A DNA stretch of 64,000 nucleotides, from positions 1-64,000 of the forward strand of contig NZ_JTHN01000047.1 in assembly GCF_001399685.1 (NCBI RefSeq), given 5' to 3'. This document shows, piece after piece, positions 45,135 through 54,660 of the stretch (positions within the stretch are counted from its first letter, which is position 1; the number at the start of each line of letters is the position of its first letter). The DNA comes from Paenibacillus sp. A3 (GTDB taxonomy: Bacteria; Bacillota; Bacilli; Paenibacillales; NBRC-103111). Both the position numbers and the translations under genes were made by a program. Below the pieces are notes generated by a model. It was given only the letters and a program-made list of their open reading frames with translations, made no database searches and was not told the origin of the DNA.

Positions 45135-46004
45135 TTATCTCGCCGCATAGCTCCCCCTCGTATTTTGCAGAATGTACAGCCTGCGATCCTCGACGACAAA
45201 CTCCACATATCTCGGCGTCCGGTAATAGCTTTCCAGTTCCATGAAAAATGCCTTAAGCTGATCGTACGCTTCGGGGATATCGTCCCGTAATTCCCGCAAA
45301 TCTTTTTTCCGCTCCAGCGGGGTCAGATTCAAATACGCTCCCGACTGCCGCATCAGGTATTTGCCGAAATCGTCCGATTGTCCCGTGCGCGGGTTCCGGG
45401 TATAAGCCCTCCCGCTGCAGGACTGCGCGTTCCAGTTGGCGTACACCATTTGCTGAACGATCAGCCAGCGATTAAAATGGCGCTGTCCCGCATGCTCCAG
45501 CTCTTGAAAATGCGCATAGATCCGCTCGATGTAGTAGAGCAGCTCGTCGACCACGCTCCCGAACGGGCCTTGCGACGGGTTCCGGGCCACTGCCCCGGCA
45601 AGAAGACTGCCTTGGAATTGCTGCGCCTGCATGGCGTATTCTTCTTGAAGCATGCCGGCAAATGCATCGGACCGCTTCGCTTGTCCCTCGGCTTGAGCCA
45701 GTCCGATATTGACCATGGACTCCGGCAGCCGTACGTCGCCGTTCTTGTCCCCGCATCGCAAAGAAAACAGCAAAGGAGGCTTGTCCGATTCGAAAGCACC
45801 GATTTTTTGGCCGATTCGGCGCTCGATGTCCAACAGATGCGAGGTCAAGGCAGCGCCAAGTCCTTTCGGAACGGCCCCCTCCTCTACAAAAGCGCAATAA
45901 GCTTCCGGAACGATAATCAACCCTGTAGGAACACGGGCACCGAGCTGCGTTGCGACGGACAAGCCTTTAATTTTCTCATCCATATCGCTGTCCGGCAGCC
46001 GCAT
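45135..46004 (-). CDS. stand-alone PPDK/PEP-synthase ATP-binding domain
   Basis: ATG 46004 (GGGAGG 5 bases upstream) gives 289 aa; a GTG at 46055 is in frame. The protein matches only the N-terminal ATP-grasp part of pyruvate phosphate dikinase: VPTGLIIV, LLFSLRCG with LPESMVNIGL, YTRNPRTG and a C-terminal RLYILQNTRG. The phospho-His and PEP domains (about 550 residues) are absent, so a normal dikinase reaction is impossible. The full set of end motifs suggests a real short protein, not a deletion. It is the first gene of the biosynthetic operon. Confidence 0.8.
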   Translation of the reverse strand: MRLPDSDMDEKIKGLSVATQLGARVPTGLIIVPEAYCAFVEEGAVPKGLGAALTSHLLDIERRIGQKIGAFESDKPPLLFSLRCGDKNGDVRLPESMVNIGLAQAEGQAKRSDAFAGMLQEEYAMQAQQFQGSLLAGAVARNPSQGPFGSVVDELLYYIERIYAHFQELEHAGQRHFNRWLIVQQMVYANWNAQSCSGRAYTRNPRTGQSDDFGKYLMRQSGAYLNLTPLERKKDLRELRDDIPEAYDQLKAFFMELESYYRTPRYVEFVVEDRRLYILQNTRGSYAAR

Positions 46005-46122
46005 CGTGTCCTCCCAGTGGACGACATACTCCTTGACTTGTATATAATTCACCACCTTTATATTATAGTTTGAAATATATTTTATATTTTACATAATATT
46101 ACTTATTTAAGTTATAAACCCA

Positions 46123-46151
46123 ATTATAATTCGATATTAAAAATTTGTAAA
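46123..46151 (-). promoter_or_regulatory. SigA promoter of the biosynthetic operon
   Basis: On the minus strand TTTACA (46146-46151) and TATAAT (46123-46128) are 17 bases apart in very AT-rich sequence. It would start transcription near 46116, with a leader of about 110 bases. No comparable gap occurs further down the operon, so this may serve all genes to 23.6 kb or further. Confidence 0.65.
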
Positions 46152-46175
46152 TGACCCCTCCCATTTATCCGTTAA

Positions 46176-46206
46176 AACAAAAAAAAATCCGCGACAGGAG
46201 CGGATT
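46176..46206 (-). terminator. intrinsic terminator of the cnt operon
   Basis: On the minus strand AATCCGC-N7-GCGGATT is followed by a run of eight or more T. It begins 12 bp after the cntE stop and separates the metallophore operon from the biosynthetic operon. Confidence 0.8.
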
Positions 46207-46217
46207 GGAACAAGCTA

Positions 46218-47426
46218 TCATTTCGGCAAGCCGGCTTCTTCACTCGGACCCGACAGCCGTTTTCCCCGGTCATAGGCAACTACGACCATCGATGCACCCA
46301 AGATAGCGCAAATCGTATACATCAAGGAATAGGAGGAAAGATCCGCGACCGGTCCCATCACGACGCCTCCCAGCGAAACGCCTAAATCGGCCATGGCAAT
46401 AAATAAACCGATTAACACATTGCGGTTCGCCTGCGGCAGGACAAAGGTCAAATACGTTGTCAGCGTCGGATAAAGGAGTGCCTGAGCCGTTCCCATTAAG
46501 ACGGCGCCCGCATAGAAAAAGATAGCGCCCCCTGTCATCGAAAAGCCTACACATTCCGCCGCTGCCGCGAGCAGAAGCATCGTCCCCATGATAAAGGACG
46601 AATGCCATTTGCCGTCCGAAGGAATTTTTTTTCTTAAAGCAAAACGAGCCAACACCACCGTGCCTGCCTGAAGCATGAGATAAATGCCGGCATGGCCGCT
46701 TTTTAATTGCGCCGCGTAAAGCGGGATAAAGGCGGTAACCGCTCCAAATACGATGGACGCGACCAGCATCAAGACGCTGCATTTAAATAAATGCGGATTT
46801 TGTACCAACTGACCGAAGGACTTAAACATACTCGCTCTCTGCTCCGCAGGGTCTGGAACAGGCGGGGCCGCTTCTTTGTCCATTTTGGCGCTGTACCCAA
46901 AAACCCCCGTAATCAGGGCAATGGCTACCATCGCTGCGGTAAAATAATTCGTATCCCCCGATTGCCAAATGCCCAGCGCCAGCAGAGGGCCAATGATACC
47001 CGGAATATACGAGAATAAGGAGTATAGAGAAATTCCTTGGGAGCGATCCTTCTCCGGCAGCGCATCAATAATGCCGATCTGCAGCGCCATTGAAAAAAAG
47101 GCTGTCGACACGCCCTGCAAAATACGCGCAACCAAAAAGCCGCCTAACCCGGTCACCGTATACAGGATTAAGGCAAAGCCGTTGATCATAAGAATCATGC
47201 GCAGCACCCGGATCGGCCCGTGCTTCTGAATCATATGGCCCGCCCACGGCCGAAAGAACATGGTCGTAAACAAATATGCCCCCATAATGAAACCGACCGT
47301 TGTATTGCTGGCTCCCAGCGATTCCCCCCGCAGCGGGATTATCACATTCAGAACGGAATTGGCGCTAAAATAAAGCAGGGTTAATACATATAAACGCAGA
47401 AAAGGCCAGGATAACGCTCCGCTCAC
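46218..47426 (-). CDS. cntE: MFS exporter of the opine metallophore
   Basis: This 402-aa protein has 12 predicted transmembrane segments. The MFS loop 2-3 motif appears as RPWAGHMIQKHGP. It is the last gene of cntKLMABCDFE, the position of the staphylopine exporter CntE in Staphylococcus. It would secrete the newly made metallophore. The intrinsic terminator follows directly. Confidence 0.85.
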   Translation of the reverse strand: MSGALSWPFLRLYVLTLLYFSANSVLNVIIPLRGESLGASNTTVGFIMGAYLFTTMFFRPWAGHMIQKHGPIRVLRMILMINGFALILYTVTGLGGFLVARILQGVSTAFFSMALQIGIIDALPEKDRSQGISLYSLFSYIPGIIGPLLALGIWQSGDTNYFTAAMVAIALITGVFGYSAKMDKEAAPPVPDPAEQRASMFKSFGQLVQNPHLFKCSVLMLVASIVFGAVTAFIPLYAAQLKSGHAGIYLMLQAGTVVLARFALRKKIPSDGKWHSSFIMGTMLLLAAAAECVGFSMTGGAIFFYAGAVLMGTAQALLYPTLTTYLTFVLPQANRNVLIGLFIAMADLGVSLGGVVMGPVADLSSYSLMYTICAILGASMVVVAYDRGKRLSGPSEEAGLPK

Positions 47427-47450
47427 AATGTTTTCTCCTCCTAATATCAG

Positions 47451-48194
47451 TTAAGCCATGATCATCTGCAATAATTTTTTGGCATACTCCGACCGCACGT
47501 CTTTTAATTGTTCGATAGGGGCCGTCTCTTCGATTTGACCGTTTCGAAAAATAACGACTCTGTCGCAAATATAGGCGGCGGCCTGAATATCATGAGTGAT
47601 AAAGATGTAGCTCATGCTGTACATTTTTCGCAATTCTTTCAATAATTCAAGCACTTGCATTTGAACGGACCCGTCCAGAGAGCTGATGGCTTCATCGAAT
47701 AAAATACATTTCGGCTCGGATGCGATGGCTCTCGCAATGCACACCCTCTGAGCCTCTCCGCCGGACAACTCATGAGGATATTTTGTTCGATAGGACGGAC
47801 TCAAGCCAACTTGATGCAGCAGACGATCTATCTTGCTTCGATCATCGGTTCGAACCTTTCCTAGCAGGGTTAAAGGCTCCCTAATAGCTTTTTCCACCGT
47901 AAAAAACGGATTAATGGAAGATGTATAATCTTGAAACACAGCGCTGATGTTGCCTACTCTCACTCTTCGATCCCGTACACTCTTTCCCTCAAATAACACG
48001 GCGCCGCGATCAGGCTTTTCAATCCCCAGAATCAACCGTCCCAAGGTTGATTTGCCGCTTCCGCTTTCTCCGATAATCCCGAGACATTCCCCCGGCTTGC
48101 ATTCGAAGCTGACATTCTTTAACACCGTTTGCCTTTCTCCGGAAAACAAACCGCCTTTTCGATAAGATTTTTCCACACCGTCCATGCGCAGCAA
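47451..48194 (-). CDS. cntF: metallophore ABC importer ATPase 2
   Basis: This 247-aa protein is an Opp/Nik-type ATPase: Walker [12 protein letters not shown], signature ELSGGEAQRVCIARA, Walker B CILFDEAISSLD, H-loop ITHD. Its start is 2 bp after the cntD stop. With CntD it powers import of the metal-opine complex through CntBC. Confidence 0.88.
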   Translation of the reverse strand: MLRMDGVEKSYRKGGLFSGERQTVLKNVSFECKPGECLGIIGESGSGKSTLGRLILGIEKPDRGAVLFEGKSVRDRRVRVGNISAVFQDYTSSINPFFTVEKAIREPLTLLGKVRTDDRSKIDRLLHQVGLSPSYRTKYPHELSGGEAQRVCIARAIASEPKCILFDEAISSLDGSVQMQVLELLKELRKMYSMSYIFITHDIQAAAYICDRVVIFRNGQIEETAPIEQLKDVRSEYAKKLLQMIMA

Positions 48195-48196
48195 TG

Positions 48197-49003
48197 CTAA
48201 CTCCTCCCCATGATTCTCTTAAAATGATGGTTCAGCGCCAGTCTAGTAGACACCAAATATTGGGTATACTCATGCCGCGCGTCCGAGAAAATGGTTTGGG
48301 TGGCTCCTCTTTCCACAATTTCTCCATCCTTCATGACCAGAACTTCATCGGCCATTTTTTGGACAACACCTAAATCGTGAGAAACAAAGATCATCGAGCA
48401 GCCCATTCGCTCCCGTAATCGAATCAATTGTTCCACCACCTCAAATTGCGAAATGGTATCCAGTGCCGTTGTCGGTTCGTCCGCGATAATCACGTCCGGT
48501 TCCAATACGATAGCCAGCGCAATCATCACCCGCTGCAGCATTCCGCCCGATAGCTGGTGCGGATACTTATTCATCAGCTCCATCGGATTTTTCAGCATGA
48601 CGCTTTCCATCGCCTGTTTCATTCTCGCTTCGATGTCGTTCTTACTCCAGCCGAAATGCTCGACAAGCGTCTCTCTCAGATGAACGCCGATGACACACGA
48701 GGGATCAAATGCGCTCATGCCGTTCTGTACAATCATGCACAGCTGTTTTCCCCGCTTCTTTCTCATTTCTCTTTCCGGAAGCAGGGTCAAGTTCTCGCCT
48801 TTGAACACAATGTCTCCGGATTGGCGAATCCAGACTTTATTCAATCTCATGATCGCTCTGCAGGTCACGGACTTCCCGCTTCCGCTTTCCCCTACAATGG
48901 CCAGACAGCTTCCTTGCTTTAATTGGAATGAATGGTTGGCAATCAACACTTTCCCGGTGACGCTATCCCATAGCTTCAAATTTGCAACTTCCAATATATT
49001 CAT
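48197..49003 (-). CDS. cntD: metallophore ABC importer ATPase 1
   Basis: This 268-aa protein is an Opp/Nik-type ATPase: Walker [12 protein letters not shown], signature [15 protein letters not shown], Walker [14 protein letters not shown]-loop VSHD. It lies 7 bp after cntC and 2 bp before cntF. Confidence 0.88.
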   Translation of the reverse strand: MNILEVANLKLWDSVTGKVLIANHSFQLKQGSCLAIVGESGSGKSVTCRAIMRLNKVWIRQSGDIVFKGENLTLLPEREMRKKRGKQLCMIVQNGMSAFDPSCVIGVHLRETLVEHFGWSKNDIEARMKQAMESVMLKNPMELMNKYPHQLSGGMLQRVMIALAIVLEPDVIIADEPTTALDTISQFEVVEQLIRLRERMGCSMIFVSHDLGVVQKMADEVLVMKDGEIVERGATQTIFSDARHEYTQYLVSTRLALNHHFKRIMGRS

Positions 49004-49010
49004 AGACCGG

Positions 49011-49871
49011 CTAAGCCACCTCTTTTCCTTGAAGCTTATTGTGCGAGGTTCTTAATTTAGGGTCCAAAGCAACCTGGAGTGCATCAGACAAAAAATTGAT
49101 CGCCGATACGACTACCATGATAGCTAACCCCGGGGCTAACATGAGCTCCGGTCTTGAAAACATGACTTCCCTTGCCTCGTTCAACATCATGCCCCACTCG
49201 GCAGCGGGAGCTTGAACGCCTAACCCGAGGAACGAAAATCCCGATACCTGCAAAATCGTCGAACCGAAAGAACCGCTTGAAATGACGGCAATCTCGGCAA
49301 ATGTAACAGGAACCAGGTGTCTATAAATAATTTGGATATCGCGGACCCCCGATGCTTTGGAGAACTTGACATACTCCGATTCGGCATATTGCATAACGGA
49401 CGTTCTGATTACCCGGGCAAACCACGCCCATTTCATCAACACCAAGGCAATCAATATATTCCCAAGTCCTACGCCTAAAATCCCGACGACCGCCAAGGTC
49501 ATCGCATATCCCGGAAAAGAAAGCATCATATCGCAAATTCTCATTACAACGGCATCCGCTTTGCCTCTAAAATAACCCGCTATAAACCCCGGAATAGCCC
49601 CGATCAAAATACAGAGGACCAATGCCACGAACACCCATAACACGCTGGGGCGAATTCCATAAATTAATCTGGATAACATGCATCTCCCCAAGTGGTCGTT
49701 ACCTAACAGATACTCCCACGATGAAGCTGCATACCGGAGGTCCATGTTGACCTCCTCCGGATCATGCGGCGCGAATAAAGGGGCGCCTATACCAACCACA
49801 ACGGTTACAACAATGACGCCTAAAGATAACGCGGCTAGCTTATCTTTAAGTAAATGTTTGAGTAGTGTCAT
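49011..49871 (-). CDS. cntC: metallophore ABC importer permease 2
   Basis: This 286-aa BPD_transp_1 permease has about six transmembrane segments and an N-terminal OppC-type helix. The EAA-like loop is in the region ASGVRDIQIIYRHLVP. Its ATG directly follows the cntB stop. Confidence 0.88.
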   Translation of the reverse strand: MTLLKHLLKDKLAALSLGVIVVTVVVGIGAPLFAPHDPEEVNMDLRYAASSWEYLLGNDHLGRCMLSRLIYGIRPSVLWVFVALVLCILIGAIPGFIAGYFRGKADAVVMRICDMMLSFPGYAMTLAVVGILGVGLGNILIALVLMKWAWFARVIRTSVMQYAESEYVKFSKASGVRDIQIIYRHLVPVTFAEIAVISSGSFGSTILQVSGFSFLGLGVQAPAAEWGMMLNEAREVMFSRPELMLAPGLAIMVVVSAINFLSDALQVALDPKLRTSHNKLQGKEVA

Positions 49872-50804
49872 TTAGAGATCCTTTCTTAATCTGGGGTTCA
49901 TCGCCGCATTCATAATATCCGATAGGGTGTTAAACAAAACAAAGGCCGCCGCCAGGACAAGAACGTATGCCTGAATTATCGGAAAATCCCGGCCAAGAAT
50001 TGCTTTAACGCTCAGACTCCCCAGCCCCGGCCATGCAAAAACATTTTCTACCACGACCGTACTTCCCAATATCATAGGGATCGCCATACAAAAGACGGAA
50101 ACGGCGACCTGCAACGAATTTCTTAAAATATGCATCGTCATTTTCTTCTCCGGCAGGCCGCATGCTCTACCGTACAGGACATAATCTTCATTTAACTGGC
50201 TCAACATCGAGCTTCTGACGATTCTGAAATAAATGCCTGCATAACCGACGGCGATCACAATAACCGGTAAAACATAGCTTTTGTACGAATCCATCCCGCT
50301 GGTGGGCAGCAAATCCAGCTTCACAGAAAAATACCAAATCAATATCGCCGCAAGCCCATAGGACGGCATGGCCGTGAGGAAAAAGGAAACGCCTCGGACC
50401 GACTTATCCGTCATTTTTCCTTCCTTCATCGCACAAATCACGCCTAGCACGATAGAAAGCGCAATAATGACAACTACGGAAACTAACGTTAGCTTTAACG
50501 TATTCAGAAATGCCGGGCCAAGCAATGACCAGACCGGTTTTCCCGTGACATAGGAATGCCCGAAATCCAGCTGCAAGCATGCCGTGACCCAATCGAGGTA
50601 GCGTATCAGGAAGGGCTTATCCAGCCCCAGCTTTTCTTTCGTCTGCGCAATTAATTCATCCGTGATTGTGGGAACGCCCTGCGCTTGCAGCACCACTTCG
50701 GCCGGATCCAAAGGAGACAAATTGACCAAAACAAACGTCATAAACGAAATGACTACAAGCAATGGAACGGATAGGCACAACCTTTTCACGATGTAACTTC
50801 CCAT
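49872..50804 (-). CDS. cntB: metallophore ABC importer permease 1
   Basis: This 310-aa DppB/NikB-type permease has six transmembrane segments. The EAA-like loop is GRACGLPEKKMTMHILRN. It is separated from cntA by a hairpin that can reduce read-through. Confidence 0.88.
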   Translation of the reverse strand: MGSYIVKRLCLSVPLLVVISFMTFVLVNLSPLDPAEVVLQAQGVPTITDELIAQTKEKLGLDKPFLIRYLDWVTACLQLDFGHSYVTGKPVWSLLGPAFLNTLKLTLVSVVVIIALSIVLGVICAMKEGKMTDKSVRGVSFFLTAMPSYGLAAILIWYFSVKLDLLPTSGMDSYKSYVLPVIVIAVGYAGIYFRIVRSSMLSQLNEDYVLYGRACGLPEKKMTMHILRNSLQVAVSVFCMAIPMILGSTVVVENVFAWPGLGSLSVKAILGRDFPIIQAYVLVLAAAFVLFNTLSDIMNAAMNPRLRKDL

Positions 50805-50829
50805 CGAAAATCTCCTCTGCTCATAAATA

Positions 50830-50852
50830 AAAAGGGGAGAGCATCCCCTTTT
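50830..50852 (-). terminator. attenuating terminator between cntA and cntB
   Basis: On the minus strand AAAAGGGGA-TGCTC-TCCCCTTTT is followed by TATTTATG. The 9-bp stem with T-run lies just after the cntA stop. It likely lowers permease and ATPase expression relative to the binding protein, a common arrangement in binding-protein operons. Confidence 0.65.
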
Positions 50853-50858
50853 ATCCTC

Positions 50859-52466
50859 TTACTCAAAGTGCATTTGCTCGAACGGCAGCTCATACTGCGT
50901 TTGCTTAAACGAGATGCCCTTTAAACGCTTTGGAGCAACGACAGTCACACTTCCATTGGTAATTGGAATAAAGACGGCTTCGTCATGAACCAGGGTTAAA
51001 ATATCCGCATACAACGATTTTCTTGTTTCCTCGTTCGCAGACACCATGACTTCATCGATTTTCTTGTAAAGCTCGTCCGCTTTCGCCATGCCTTTTGTCG
51101 TATGTAAATACGAAGACTCGGACGTAAAAGCGGAGATTGTATTTTGCGGATCGTACGCAAGTCCCCACGTCTGATTAAATAATAAATCGTAGTCGCCGGT
51201 TGATCTTCTCTTGGCGATGGAGGTCGACTCCTCGCCGACAAGGTCCAGTTGGACCCCTATCTTTTTTACCGAATTTTGAATCAATTCCGCCTGCGATTTT
51301 TGGGAAGAAGAATTGACATCGTAGTACAGCTTCATGGCCAATTTGCTTCCATTTTTTGTTCGGACTGCGCTGCCGTTCTCCAAACGCCAACCCGCTTCTT
51401 CCAGAATGTTCTTGGCCTTGTCCAAATCAAAGCCCCGTTTCTTCAAATCGACGTTCGCATAATGGACGTTGGGCGAAAATAACGTATGGGCCGGCGCTTC
51501 AACACCGTTAAAAATTTGCTTGCTGATGGTGTCTCTATCGATCGAGTACCAAATCGCTTCGCGAACGGCGATTTCATGTACCGGATGATCGGCTTTACCG
51601 CTATTGGCTACGATCATTTTCGTATTCATCGCTTCGCTTCTTACCATCTGGTACTTGCCTGAATTCACCAGCGTATTCATAGCTTCCACATCGAGACTGT
51701 CGGTCCCCCGATCATCCGTAAATACAAAGTTCACTTCTCCCTTTTGCAAAGCTAAAAAGGTCGTTTCCCCCGCCGGAAGAACTTTGGCTATAATTTTCTT
51801 CACTTTTGGCGAACCGCCCCAGTAGTTCTCATTGGCTTCAAAAGCGGCATACTGGTCGACTTTATGTTCCGTGAGAATATAGGGTCCCGTTCCTTTGTAG
51901 CCATTTACGCCGTCTTTTGTTTCCCCGTTGATCAAATTTTTGGGCGAGATGAATACGTAAGGCCGGGTCATCGACAATTCAAGCAATGTCGGATAATAGG
52001 GCTCGGATAAGACCAATTCGACCGTATACTCGTCTTTGACATGGCAGCTCGCTATTTTTGTCGACAGCTTGATCCAGGAATGCTTTTTGGCATTATGCTG
52101 TACGGCATCGATATTTTTCTTCACCGCTTCGGCGTTAAACGGCTCCCCGTCATGGAATTTCACATCTTTTCTCAGATGAAAGGTGTATACTTTTCCATCC
52201 TTCGAAATTTCCCACGATTCGGCAAGCCATGGTTTTATCCCGTCTTTCGTATTTTCAACCAGCGATTCGTACACCATCCCTTGGGCCGGCATAGAACCTG
52301 CGTACAAATGAGGATTCATGTCGTTCATATCTTTGGCGGTTGCATACACTAATTCCTTGCCGGTATCGGCCGAACCCGTGTGCGCTTCTTTGCTATCGCT
52401 GCAGCCGGCAAGGACCGCCATGGCATACATCACGACAAGTAAAAAAAACAGCTTTCTGATTTCCAC
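50859..52466 (-). CDS. cntA: metallophore-binding lipoprotein
   Basis: This 535-aa SBP_bac_5 protein starts at GTG with GGGGGAAAC upstream. It has a lipoprotein signal with lipobox VLAGC (Cys22). The NikA/OppA-type fold is indicated by SWEISKDGKVYTFHLRK and the following HDG motif. In the cnt order it is the extracytoplasmic receptor for the metal-opine complex (staphylopine-type CntA). A nickel or peptide receptor would look similar in sequence, and the call depends on the neighbours. Confidence 0.88.
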   Translation of the reverse strand: MEIRKLFFLLVVMYAMAVLAGCSDSKEAHTGSADTGKELVYATAKDMNDMNPHLYAGSMPAQGMVYESLVENTKDGIKPWLAESWEISKDGKVYTFHLRKDVKFHDGEPFNAEAVKKNIDAVQHNAKKHSWIKLSTKIASCHVKDEYTVELVLSEPYYPTLLELSMTRPYVFISPKNLINGETKDGVNGYKGTGPYILTEHKVDQYAAFEANENYWGGSPKVKKIIAKVLPAGETTFLALQKGEVNFVFTDDRGTDSLDVEAMNTLVNSGKYQMVRSEAMNTKMIVANSGKADHPVHEIAVREAIWYSIDRDTISKQIFNGVEAPAHTLFSPNVHYANVDLKKRGFDLDKAKNILEEAGWRLENGSAVRTKNGSKLAMKLYYDVNSSSQKSQAELIQNSVKKIGVQLDLVGEESTSIAKRRSTGDYDLLFNQTWGLAYDPQNTISAFTSESSYLHTTKGMAKADELYKKIDEVMVSANEETRKSLYADILTLVHDEAVFIPITNGSVTVVAPKRLKGISFKQTQYELPFEQMHFE

Positions 52467-52494
52467 CTTGTTTCCCCCTACAATAACGGCTAGT

Positions 52495-53805
52495 TCAACG
52501 CTTGGATTCCCAACCTTTTCCGATTTCGCTGCATATCATCTGCAAATCTTCGGCAAAACTCCGGACGACAAAGGCATCGGACAACCGTTCGCCTTGATGA
52601 GCTTGCGCGGCCTGTTCAATTTTGCTTTCATAGGTCCGAATGAACTTGTCGATGGTGGGGCACTTCGAGCCTACATATTTTGCGATTCCTTGGATGATCT
52701 TGATCCGGTAATAGTCTTCCTTCGGCATTCTTGGGATATCCCACTCCCCTTCCCTGTTGACAAACAGGGTTCGAATGGGAACCGCGGAAAAGTCGAAATA
52801 TTTGCCCTCCTGATCCGGCTCGGAGAACGGGTCGATCAACAGCGAGGTATAACGGATATACAATAAATATTGTTGATGAATCGTCTCCAACTCGTTGAAA
52901 TTGTCGATATCATGACGCGATAAGCTCTCCAATCTCACCGGATAATTGTCATCCGTCATAAATTTAAGCAGATTTATGCCTTTCATATTCATGGTTTCGA
53001 TCATACTTGTAATCTCTTTCCATTGGGCCAGCATATCGCGAATCAAATATTGCGTGATGGGTCCTTCGGGATACATTTTATACACATACTTCTTGGTCCG
53101 GACTTCTCCAAATATGACGCTGAGCGAAAAATCGTTCATAAACAACGGCGGGTGAACATAGAGCGATATATTTCTTGTTTCCGCCTCTAGGGGAGCTTGC
53201 ATGACTTCCAGAGCGATGCCCAATGGTTCGTATAGCTCGCAAAACGTTTCGACATTCCGGGACGGATGCCGCGTCGAGCCGATAAAAAGCTTTTTCTTGA
53301 CCGCCGTTGTGATGACATGATTGGACGGTCTGTCATGCATCCATCGCGTATCGCCCAAGTACGTCGAAAAACTGATGATTTCCGCGTCCGAAGCAAGGCC
53401 GTGCATGTAATTGCGGATTAAGCTGTTAGAACCGAACGTCGGAGAGACCAGAACGATACACTTGATTTGTTGTAAAAGCTGCTTATCAATTTGCTTTAAG
53501 ACCTCGATATACGCATCCGTTGTGACGGACAAAATCACGGTATCCCATTCCCCCGTAATGGTCCCGTACCCGTGAAAAACGTGGTCGACGAAGCATTCGC
53601 CTTTCATCGCCTGGTGCTTTTCATTTTGAATGTCTGCGCGAATGAAATGGTTATTTTGCTGAAGGGCGGTAAAAAACGATTCCGAACGGACGGATTGTCT
53701 CCCGACGATGCCTATACAGCCATTCAACCGATTTTTTAAAGTGACGGCAAGTTGAATCGATACAGGCCCCGTTCCCAACACTAACACTCGCCTAAAATCG
53801 CTCAT
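52495..53805 (-). CDS. cntM: opine metallophore dehydrogenase
   Basis: This 436-aa protein has an N-terminal NADP-binding Rossmann motif (GTGPVSIQLA, residues 11-20) and the CntM-type insertion FSTYLGDTRW near residue 150. It reductively condenses the CntL product with an alpha-keto acid. Known CntM enzymes that use pyruvate carry Asp at the residue near 150 and those using alpha-ketoglutarate carry Ala; here Asp152 points to pyruvate, and so to a staphylopine-like product. That reading depends on an alignment I have done by eye. Confidence 0.88.
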   Translation of the reverse strand: MSDFRRVLVLGTGPVSIQLAVTLKNRLNGCIGIVGRQSVRSESFFTALQQNNHFIRADIQNEKHQAMKGECFVDHVFHGYGTITGEWDTVILSVTTDAYIEVLKQIDKQLLQQIKCIVLVSPTFGSNSLIRNYMHGLASDAEIISFSTYLGDTRWMHDRPSNHVITTAVKKKLFIGSTRHPSRNVETFCELYEPLGIALEVMQAPLEAETRNISLYVHPPLFMNDFSLSVIFGEVRTKKYVYKMYPEGPITQYLIRDMLAQWKEITSMIETMNMKGINLLKFMTDDNYPVRLESLSRHDIDNFNELETIHQQYLLYIRYTSLLIDPFSEPDQEGKYFDFSAVPIRTLFVNREGEWDIPRMPKEDYYRIKIIQGIAKYVGSKCPTIDKFIRTYESKIEQAAQAHQGERLSDAFVVRSFAEDLQMICSEIGKGWESKR

Positions 53806-53840
53806 CGCTCATCCAAGCTCCTTTTCTGCAAAAATGTAGT

Positions 53841-54635
53841 TCAGGCTTTGGTATACAATGCAATATCGAACACATGATCCGGACGCAATATGGTTTCAAC
53901 CGTCTTCCATTTTCGCCCGTCCACTTCTCTCCTCGGGTAATTGAACAAAGACTTCAACCGATCGCCATATCGCATCGCCACAATCACATGTTCATTGGTT
54001 AACGTATGTAATTGATCCAACAGGTCGTATTTATTTTCAACCGTCGAACTAAAGATGATATGGGTCGCGTCTTTCGTAAAATCAAGATTTTCGACGAACG
54101 CGTTTTCTAATCTGATCTTCAATCCTTTTCCTAATGCACCAACAACTCGCGATCCGAGTTCGATCGCCTCATCGTCAATGTCGATGCCCACCACCTCTGC
54201 TCCTGTCCGCTTGGCAATGAGTAGCGGCGTCATCGGAAACGAACCTGAGCCTACCAGCAATACTTTGGATTCGGAAGTCACTTGAAAACTGCCAAATTCT
54301 TGTTCGATGCAGGCTTCGATATTTTTGAAATAATCGGTGATCCCGGCCTGCCCGTCCAGCAGCTTCAGTGCGCGGTATTTCTCCATAATCGCGACACAAA
54401 GGGCCGAGTTTTTTCTCACAGCCTCCACCAGTTGTTGAAGTCCGCCGGGCTCTTGCTGTTCCAGTTGTTCCCAGGCTTTTTTATTCCTCTCGTTGGTTAT
54501 GAAATTGGAATAATCATTAATGATCTTCTCCAACTCCGAGCTAGGATGGATAGTACGGTCATATTTCCTCGCGAGCTCAATAAACTTTTCGGAATATTCC
54601 GTCAAATGTAACTGTAAGTTTTCCGTCGCATTCAT
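53841..54635 (-). CDS. cntL: nicotianamine-synthase-like metallophore enzyme
   Basis: This 264-aa protein has the class I methyltransferase-like core of the NAS family (VLLVGSGSFPMTPLL near residue 125, GIDIDDEAIELG). Such enzymes transfer the aminobutyrate part of SAM, here onto histidine. GGGAG lies 8 bases before the ATG. It is the second gene of the operon, between cntK and cntM, as in staphylopine loci. Confidence 0.9.
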   Translation of the reverse strand: MNATENLQLHLTEYSEKFIELARKYDRTIHPSSELEKIINDYSNFITNERNKKAWEQLEQQEPGGLQQLVEAVRKNSALCVAIMEKYRALKLLDGQAGITDYFKNIEACIEQEFGSFQVTSESKVLLVGSGSFPMTPLLIAKRTGAEVVGIDIDDEAIELGSRVVGALGKGLKIRLENAFVENLDFTKDATHIIFSSTVENKYDLLDQLHTLTNEHVIVAMRYGDRLKSLFNYPRREVDGRKWKTVETILRPDHVFDIALYTKA

Positions 54636-54660
54636 TCGTTTCTCTCCCGTATGTAAATGG

